A stretch of 12,911 nt of DNA from Acidobacteriota bacterium. Lineage in GTDB: Bacteria > Acidobacteriota > Vicinamibacteria > Vicinamibacterales > 2-12-FULL-66-21. Shown here piece by piece: positions 6,923-12,911 of the stretch (positions are counted from its first letter, which is position 1; each line of letters opens with the position of its first letter). The notes under the pieces were generated by a model. That model saw only the letters and a list, made by a program, of their open reading frames with translations. It had not been told where the DNA came from and did not search any database. Position numbers and translations under genes: made by a program. The stretch is from NCBI GenBank assembly GCA_013694845.1, contig JACDBQ010000806.1:1-12911 (forward strand). Direction: 5' to 3'.

Positions 6923-7798
6923 TCCATTCCGAACGTCAGTGAAGGGCGGCGTCCGGAGGTTATCGCGAAGCTGATCGCGGCCATCCGCGACACCCCCGGT
7001 GTGCGCCTGCTCGACCATTCATCCGACGCGTCGCACAACCGGTCCGTGTTCACGCTGGTGGGAGATGCGCCGGCGCTCAAGGCCGCCACCCTCGCGCTCT
7101 TCGAGGCCGCGCTCGCAGACATCGATCTGCGCTCGCACGCCGGCGAGCATCCCCGGCTGGGCGCCGTCGACGTGGTGCCCTTCGTGCCGATCGAGGGAGC
7201 AACCATGGAGGACTGCGTCAGCCTGGCGCGCGAGGTGGCCGCCAGTGTGGCGGAACGCTTCGGGCTCCCCGTCTACCTGTATGAGGAGGCGTCCACGGAT
7301 CCGGCACGCCGGAATCTCGAAGACATACGCCGCGGTGAATTCGAGGGACTCGCGACCAAGATGTCTTCCGCGGAATGGACCCCCGACTTCGGCCCCGCGA
7401 TCCCTCACCGCTCGGGAGGTGCGTCGATCATCGGCGCTCGCATGCCCCTGATCGCCTACAACATCAACCTGAACAGCGATCGGCTCGACGTGGCCAAGAA
7501 GATCGCCGCCGCCATCCGCCACAGCAGTGGGGGGCTTCGCTTCGTCAAGGCCATGGGCGTGATGCTCGAGGACCGGAAGCTCGTCCAGGTCTCGACCAAC
7601 CTGACGAACTATCAGAAGACGCCCATCTTCCGGGTCTTCGATCTGGTGAAGCGAGAGGCGGCGCGCTACGGCGTCAGCGTGCTCGAGAGCGAGATCGTCG
7701 GCCTCGTGCCGTCCGCCGCGCTGATGTCGGCGGCGGAATATTACCTGCAGATCGATCGATTCAGCAACGACCAGGTCCTCGAGAATAGACTTCGATAA
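6908..7798 (+). CDS. ftcD: Glutamate formimidoyltransferase (formiminotransferase domain only)
   Basis: Transfers the formimino group from N-formimino-L-glutamate to tetrahydrofolate in histidine degradation (cytosolic). The 296 residues cover the N- and C-terminal formiminotransferase subdomains: ESIPNVSEGR (5-14), SDASHNRSVFTLVG (39-52), the catalytic-histidine motif GEHPRLGAVDVVPF (79-92, with H81 matching His82 of the mammalian enzyme), GLPVYLYEEA (119-128), EWTPDFGP (156-163), IAYNINL (182-188), VQVSTNL (227-233) and SEIVGLVP (261-268). The cyclodeaminase domain of the bifunctional mammalian protein is absent and not encoded next door; no other hut gene is in the window. It is the only plus-strand gene, divergent from the long operon (44-nt spacer) and convergent with the response regulator (19-nt gap, no hairpin seen). 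ATG 6908 fits the family N-terminus. Confidence 0.93.
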   Translation: MPIIESIPNVSEGRRPEVIAKLIAAIRDTPGVRLLDHSSDASHNRSVFTLVGDAPALKAATLALFEAALADIDLRSHAGEHPRLGAVDVVPFVPIEGATMEDCVSLAREVAASVAERFGLPVYLYEEASTDPARRNLEDIRRGEFEGLATKMSSAEWTPDFGPAIPHRSGGASIIGARMPLIAYNINLNSDRLDVAKKIAAAIRHSSGGLRFVKAMGVMLEDRKLVQVSTNLTNYQKTPIFRVFDLVKREAARYGVSVLESEIVGLVPSAALMSAAEYYLQIDRFSNDQVLENRLR

Positions 7799-7817
7799 AG
7801 ATCGCGCAACACCCGGC

Positions 7818-9206
<1,389 letters not shown>

Positions 9207-9260
9207 GTCCGGCCTCTGAACGTTGGGTAGCGACCGGGCAACGATGGCCTTCGGTTCACG

Positions 9261-9290
9261 CGACGACACGACGACACGACGACTCGACGG
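9261..9290. repeat. 3.5-copy tandem repeat of CGACGACA
   Basis: Copies begin at 9261, 9269, 9277 (last base changed, CGACGACT) and a partial copy at 9285. Bases 9267-9281 are also complementary, 13 of 15, to 9307-9321, so this repeat forms one arm of a possible stem with a 25-nt loop. In the transcript of the kinase-regulator pair the hairpin would lie between the two genes. Confidence 0.8.
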
Positions 9291-9342
9291 ATCGAACGAT
9301 ACATGGCGTCGCGGCGTCGTGGCGCACGGGCCGACGGCTGTC

Positions 9343-9422
9343 CATCACGAGGACCACAAGGCCCACCAAGAGCACAAAGCCAAGGATTCTTTGTGATCAT
9401 CGTGGTCTTCGTGAGCTTGGTG
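9343..9422. repeat. Imperfect palindromic element (nested hairpins), possibly a dispersed extragenic repeat
   Basis: The inner stem is CACAAAG (9373-9379) with CTTTGTG (9389-9395), a 9-nt loop. The flanks add CACCAAG (9364-9370) with CTTGGTG (9416-9422). Alternatively CACGAGGACCAC (9346-9357) can pair with GTGGTCTTCGTG (9402-9413), 11 of 12. The flanking pairings cross, so they exclude each other. The base composition is visibly more A/T-rich than the coding DNA around it. The look is that of extragenic palindromic repeats found in many copies in some genomes; only one copy is in this window. Confidence 0.65.
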
Positions 9423-9447
9423 CTACAGGCCATCGCCCGAGACTCGC

Positions 9448-11751
9448 TCAACATGGCAGCTCGATGGTGAAGATCGTTCCCGACGGCACGTTCTCGGCCA
9501 CGTCGATGGCGCCCCCGTGTTCCGCGATGATGCGGCGGACGATGGCGAGGCCGAGGCCGCTGCCGCGGCGCTTGGTCGAGTAGTACGGCAGGAAGAGTTT
9601 TTCACGGTCCTCCGGCGGGATGCCGGGGCCATTGTCGCTCACCGTAATGCGCGCGACCCCGTTACTCGCGTCGTGGGCGGTCGCGAGCTGGATCGACGGA
9701 ACGGACCCATCCGCCCGGACCTCCGCGCCGGCACCCCCGAGCGCCTCGACCGCGTTATCCACCAGGTTGATGATGACTCGCCGCACCTGCTCGGCGTCCA
9801 TGCGCACCATCGGCAACCGGTCCGCGAACTTCTTCTCCAGACGGATGTGCTGGAAGAGGCCGGTGTAAAGAGCCACGGTTTCGCCGAGCACCGCGTTCAG
9901 GTCGGTGGGGACCGCTTTGGGCGCCGGCATCCTGGCAAACTGCGCGAATTCGTCCACCAGTTGTTTCAGCGAATCGACTTCCGTCACGATCGTCGAGGTG
10001 CATTCCTCGATCAGCGCGCGCGCGTTCGGCGGCGCCGACGCGAACTGCCGACGCAGGCGCTCGGCGCTCAACTGGATCGGTGTGAGCGGGTTCTTGATCT
10101 CGTGCGCCAGCCGTCGAGCCACGTCGCGCCACGCCGCGACCCGCTGCGTGCGAATCAACGGCGTCAGGTCGTCGAATACCAGCACGGTGCCGCCGGACGC
10201 CCTGCCTTCGGCCTGGAGCTGCGTCGCAGCGGCGGTCAGGTGCACCTCACGTCCATCATGAGTGAGGACGATTTCCTGCGCCGGCGGTTCAGCAGACGGA
10301 CCCTGAGCCCGCCGGACGATCTGATGCAGGGGGCGAAGGTCGTCGCGGTCGAAGACCTCGGACGCCAGCCGACCGGTGACACCGGGGTCCACCCCGAGGA
10401 GGCGAACCGCCGCACTGTTGACGGTTTCGATGTGGCCTTCCGGGCCGATCGAGACCACCCCGGTGGCGATCCGCTCGAGCACGGTTTCGATGTATCGGCG
10501 GCGCTCTTCAACCTCGAGATGCTTGCGTTCGAGGTCGAGCCGGGACCGTTCCAGCTTGCCCTGGCTGGCCGCGAGCTCGCCGGCCATCGTATTGAACGCC
10601 TCGACCAGCGAACCGAACTCGTCCCTGGTTTCCGGCTCGATGCGGTGATCGAGCCGGCCGGCGCCGATCTCGCGGGCTCCAGCCGCGAGCGCCTGGATCG
10701 GCCGGGTGATGCGCTTGGCCAGGTACATCCCGATCCACGTGGCGCTGACCAGGATCATCAGCGTCATCATCAGGAAGATCGAGAGATAGACCCCCTCGAG
10801 CGCAGGCCGCATCACGAGCAGCTGCGTGTAGCCTTCGTAGGCCTCGGTGATCCGTCTCGAATGCTGTGCCAGCGTGCCCGAGGGCAGGTCGCTCGCAATG
10901 ACCAGACCGGCGGGATTGCCGTTGGCATCGCGGACCAGGTGACCGGCCCGTATCAGATCGCCGCCGCCGTCGATCGGATCGTGTGACGTGACGTCGGTGC
11001 TGCCCGACGCGATCCGTGCCGCGAGGCGGTCAGCCGATCCACGCGGCCGGATGCGCGCGAGCGACGGCGACTCGACCGCCACCACCGGGCGCGGCGCGGC
11101 GCCGCCTCGAATCTGGTAGACCTCGACCAGAGCAACGCGTCCCTGGCGCACGTCCCCTTCGATCGCGCGCCGGATCGCCGGGACATCGCCGGCGCGCAGC
11201 GCCTCGAGCGGGATGGCTTGCGCGATCCGCGAGGCGTGCGCGGCGACCTCCGCCTGGCGCTCGCCGTAGTACTCCACGGCCATGTCTTTGGCCGACTTCA
11301 GGATCGTCTCGACCGGTTCGGCAAACCAGCGCGCGGTGCTGTTGCGGATCAGCTGTCCGCCGACCAGCAGCACGAGCACCGAGGGCACGATCGTGAGACC
11401 CAGCAGCGCGAGCACGAGCTTCGCTCGAAATTGCGAGAACGGCAGCCCCCGCCGCCGCTCGACCACGAGCTTGACGATGTTGCGCGCCAGCACGAACAGC
11501 AGCGCGATGAGCATCATCAGCACACCCGCCGACAACGCGTAGACCACGACCTCCGTGAGGAAGTCGGGATTCATCTCGGCGGACTGATCCGCGAGCACCG
11601 TCATCGCCACCAGCGCGGCGATCAGCGCGACGATACCGAGAAGGATGAGCCGGGGATTGTCGCGAAGCGGCCGCCGCTCCGCAGAGACCGGCCGCAACGG
11701 CGTCTTGCGCGCCGGAAGCGTCGGACGCGCCGCATCTCTAGTGACGGCCAA
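9448..11751 (-). CDS. NtrY-like membrane sensor histidine kinase
   Basis: A 767-residue sensor kinase expected to phosphorylate the NtrX-like regulator downstream. After a basic N-terminus come hydrophobic segments near 34-54, 68-92 and 111-134, an extracytoplasmic region (about 135-320), a further segment (321-344), HAMP (about 341-395), a coiled stretch, PAS (about 415-530), HisKA with phosphoacceptor H550 (RRLAHEIKNPLTPIQL) and an HATPase domain with N-box NLVDNAVEA (N666), G1 DNGPGIP (706-712) and G2 GSGLGLAIV (730-738). The layout and the H-box match NtrY. The start is TTG at 11751: the only start codon between the upstream in-frame stop and the membrane segments apart from a TTG at codon 19, and it has AAAGGTG 4 nt upstream. 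The signal sensed is unknown; a nitrogen link is by family only. Confidence 0.92.
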   Translation of the reverse strand: MAVTRDAARPTLPARKTPLRPVSAERRPLRDNPRLILLGIVALIAALVAMTVLADQSAEMNPDFLTEVVVYALSAGVLMMLIALLFVLARNIVKLVVERRRGLPFSQFRAKLVLALLGLTIVPSVLVLLVGGQLIRNSTARWFAEPVETILKSAKDMAVEYYGERQAEVAAHASRIAQAIPLEALRAGDVPAIRRAIEGDVRQGRVALVEVYQIRGGAAPRPVVAVESPSLARIRPRGSADRLAARIASGSTDVTSHDPIDGGGDLIRAGHLVRDANGNPAGLVIASDLPSGTLAQHSRRITEAYEGYTQLLVMRPALEGVYLSIFLMMTLMILVSATWIGMYLAKRITRPIQALAAGAREIGAGRLDHRIEPETRDEFGSLVEAFNTMAGELAASQGKLERSRLDLERKHLEVEERRRYIETVLERIATGVVSIGPEGHIETVNSAAVRLLGVDPGVTGRLASEVFDRDDLRPLHQIVRRAQGPSAEPPAQEIVLTHDGREVHLTAAATQLQAEGRASGGTVLVFDDLTPLIRTQRVAAWRDVARRLAHEIKNPLTPIQLSAERLRRQFASAPPNARALIEECTSTIVTEVDSLKQLVDEFAQFARMPAPKAVPTDLNAVLGETVALYTGLFQHIRLEKKFADRLPMVRMDAEQVRRVIINLVDNAVEALGGAGAEVRADGSVPSIQLATAHDASNGVARITVSDNGPGIPPEDREKLFLPYYSTKRRGSGLGLAIVRRIIAEHGGAIDVAENVPSGTIFTIELPC

Positions 11752-11755
11752 TGAA

Positions 11756-11762
11756 CACCTTT
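11756..11762 (-). promoter_or_regulatory. Ribosome-binding site supporting the TTG start of the kinase
   Basis: On the minus strand AAAGGTG ends 4 nt before TTG (11751-11749). This is complementary to the 16S 3' end (AAGGAGGTG) and is better placed than anything before the next possible in-frame start. The spacing is slightly short. Confidence 0.5.
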
Positions 11763-11780
11763 AAAGAACCCAGAACTGCT

Positions 11781-11816
11781 GGAACCCTTTGGAACCCCTT
11801 GGAACCGTCGGGAACC
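11781..11816. repeat. Four GGAACC units at exact 10-bp spacing
   Basis: GGAACC occurs at 11781, 11791, 11801 and 11811, with CCTTT, CCCTT-like and GTCG fillers between. Related AGAACC (11765) and AGAACT (11772) lie just before. The last unit touches the nrdR stop codon (11818-11816). The whole 64-nt gap between nrdR and the kinase gene is made of this sequence plus the kinase ribosome-binding site. The period equals about one helical turn; it is either a short-repeat expansion or a phased binding array. Confidence 0.75.
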
Positions 11817-12280
11817 TAGTCCTTCTCCTTGACGTTGAGCAAATCTTTCAGCTCCGTCATGAACTCCCCGATGTCGCGGAAGTGCCGGTAGACCGAGGCG
11901 AAGCGCACGTATGCCACTTTGTCGAGCACGCGCAGCTCGCTCATGACGAACGCACCCACCTCTTCGGTGCTCATTTCGCGTTCGGGCTTTTCCTGCAGCG
12001 CCGACTCCACGCGATCGGCGATCGCCTCGAGCGACGCCACGCTGACGGGACGTTTCTCGCAGGCCTTCAGCAGACCGGCGAGCAGTTTCTGACGCTCGAA
12101 CCGTTCCCGGCTACCGTCTTTCTTGACCACCATGTACGGGATCTCGTCGATCCGCTCGTAGCTGGTGAAGCGGCGGCCGCACCCGAGGCACTCGCGCCGG
12201 CGGCGAATGACTTCGCCTTCCTTGCTCTCGCGGGAGTCGACCACCTTGTCGCCGAGGTGAGCGCAGTAGGGGCACTTCAT
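11816..12280 (-). CDS. nrdR: NrdR, transcriptional repressor of ribonucleotide reductase genes
   Basis: A 154-residue zinc-finger/ATP-cone regulator that senses ATP/dATP and represses nrd operons by binding paired NrdR boxes. The zinc ribbon has C3, C6, C31 and C34 (MKCPYCAHL, RRECLGCGRRFTSYER). The ATP-cone (about 49-139) shows VVKKDGSRERFERQKL and VAYVRFASVYRHFRDI. Length and both ends match the family closely, fixing the ATG at 12280. The start overlaps the preceding membrane-protein stop as ATGA. No nrd genes or recognisable NrdR-box pair are in the window, so its targets are elsewhere. Confidence 0.98.
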   Translation of the reverse strand: MKCPYCAHLGDKVVDSRESKEGEVIRRRRECLGCGRRFTSYERIDEIPYMVVKKDGSRERFERQKLLAGLLKACEKRPVSVASLEAIADRVESALQEKPEREMSTEEVGAFVMSELRVLDKVAYVRFASVYRHFRDIGEFMTELKDLLNVKEKD

Positions 12281-12911
12281 GGCGTTCCCGAGCTCGCCAG
12301 TTCCTTGGCGGTCTTGAGCGTGAGGCCCTCGCCGGCCATGTAGGCCACACCCAGGAGCGTGACGGGGATGAAGGACACGGCGTGAAGCACGATGGCGGCA
12401 CCGATCGCGCGGTCGTCAGGCGCGCCGAAGAAGGTCTGGACCGCCACCTGATAGGCGGCGTGGAACCCGCCGATCTGGCCCGGCGTCGGCATCGCCACAC
12501 CGACCACGAGCAGCGTCATGACGAGGAACGAACCCGAGTACGGGAACGTAATAGAAAAGGCCTGCGACGTCAGCCAGATACCGGCCGCAATCGAGAGCCA
12601 GATCGGGAATGACTGCAGCAGGGCCACCGCGAGACGGGCCGGTTGCCGCAGCACCGCCAGACCCTGCGCGAAGGTTTCGACGAACTGGGCAACGATCCGC
12701 GCCGCCCGGGCCGGCAGCACGCGCTCGACCCGCCCGGCCGCGCGTCCCAGCCGTTCGGGATGGCCGGCAAGCGCAAACAGCACGACGAGGGAGCCGACAG
12801 CGGCGGTCGCCGCGACCCCCCCCCAGAACTTGACATGGGCCAGCTGGGACGCGTCACCCGTCAGCACGCCGGCCGGAACCGTCAAGACAAAAAAGCCGAA
12901 CAGGAGAAGCA
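12277..12911 (-). CDS. LPG-synthase-type (UPF0104) integral membrane protein, C-terminal part only
   Basis: The frame is open to the window edge, so the N-terminus is missing; 210 residues are visible. The TTG at 12885 is not a credible start because a hydrophobic run (LLLFGFFVLTVPAG) continues upstream of it. About five hydrophobic segments are visible, with the family motif PTPGQIGG followed by FHAAYQ near the C-terminal third, typical of the lysylphosphatidylglycerol synthase membrane domain/UPF0104 family (PF03706). Members without the soluble aminoacyl-transferase domain, as here at the C-terminus, are often of unknown function and may move lipids or glycosylated lipids. The usual acidic residue after the PGG.G motif is His here. 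The stop overlaps nrdR (ATGA); no functional link between the two is evident. Confidence 0.85.
   Translation of the reverse strand, partial: LLLFGFFVLTVPAGVLTGDASQLAHVKFWGGVAATAAVGSLVVLFALAGHPERLGRAAGRVERVLPARAARIVAQFVETFAQGLAVLRQPARLAVALLQSFPIWLSIAAGIWLTSQAFSITFPYSGSFLVMTLLVVGVAMPTPGQIGGFHAAYQVAVQTFFGAPDDRAIGAAIVLHAVSFIPVTLLGVAYMAGEGLTLKTAKELASSGTP

Larger units (their letters stand above)
9207..9447. other. 241-nt spacer between kinase and regulator genes, with two structured repeats
   Basis: No convincing gene lies here; a short in-frame ORF across it is a low-complexity, Arg-rich shadow. From high to low coordinates (the transcription direction) it holds a G-poor palindromic element (9343-9422) and an 8-bp tandem repeat that forms half of an imperfect hairpin (9261-9321). 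I see no clear sigma-70 or sigma-54 promoter for the regulator. The first about 50 nt upstream of the regulator start are unremarkable. Confidence 0.6.

Noticed and set aside
9343..9422. Palindromic spacer element as a rho-independent terminator
   Set aside because: No run of T residues follows the stem in either direction, and the arms alternate rather than form one stable G+C-rich stem.
9261..9422. CRISPR array or IS remnant
   Set aside because: The repeats are 8 bp tandem or inverted without spacers, and no transposase fragment or target-site duplication is visible.
9517..10986. 489-residue plus-strand ORF opposite the sensor kinase
   Set aside because: Antisense shadow of a clearly recognised NtrY-like kinase; its composition is typical of reverse-frame translation.

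Overview
The window is ordinary-looking bacterial chromosome with very high G+C (long opposite-strand shadow ORFs everywhere). It is densely packed with housekeeping genes and has no transposase, phage, CRISPR or rRNA/tRNA signature that I can see. All genes but one lie on the minus strand. The gene mix points to a Gram-negative-type, high-G+C lineage: NtrY/NtrX-like two-component pair, formiminotransferase, zinc-ribbon RDD protein, and the plsY-gpsA-ftsY-ribD order. Acidobacteriota (Vicinamibacteria-like) is my best guess, by inference only.

Region 1 (1-6863, minus) reads as one nine-gene operon, in transcription order: TPR/single-TM protein, zinc-ribbon RDD membrane protein, pgpA, cinA, thpR, plsY, gpsA, ftsY, ribD (cut by the window edge). 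Six of the eight junctions are stop/start overlaps (ATGA, GTGA, ATGA, TGATG, TAATG, ATGA). The remaining gaps are 3 and 22 nt. Three members belong to glycerophospholipid synthesis: GpsA makes sn-glycerol-3-phosphate, PlsY acylates it, and PgpA dephosphorylates phosphatidylglycerophosphate. FtsY delivers ribosomes to the membrane, so the operon has a membrane-biogenesis core. A near-ideal -10 box (TATAAT) lies 30 nt before the first start codon.

Region 2 (6864-7798): a 44-nt divergent spacer with overlapping -10 boxes on the two strands, then the only plus-strand gene, a single-domain glutamate formimidoyltransferase whose transcript may be leaderless. It converges on the next gene with 19 nt between them.

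Region 3 (7818-11751, minus): an NtrY-like membrane histidine kinase followed by an NtrX-like sigma-54-dependent response regulator. A 241-nt spacer between them carries two structured repeat elements. The kinase starts at TTG.

Region 4 (11752-12911, minus): a four-copy, exactly 10-bp-phased GGAACC repeat runs into the nrdR stop codon. nrdR (ribonucleotide reductase repressor) follows in transcription order a partial LPG-synthase-type/UPF0104 membrane protein, with a 4-nt overlap. I do not see convincing evidence of a new multi-gene system. The most unusual items are the spacer elements, the divergent promoter and the uncharacterised first gene of the long operon.
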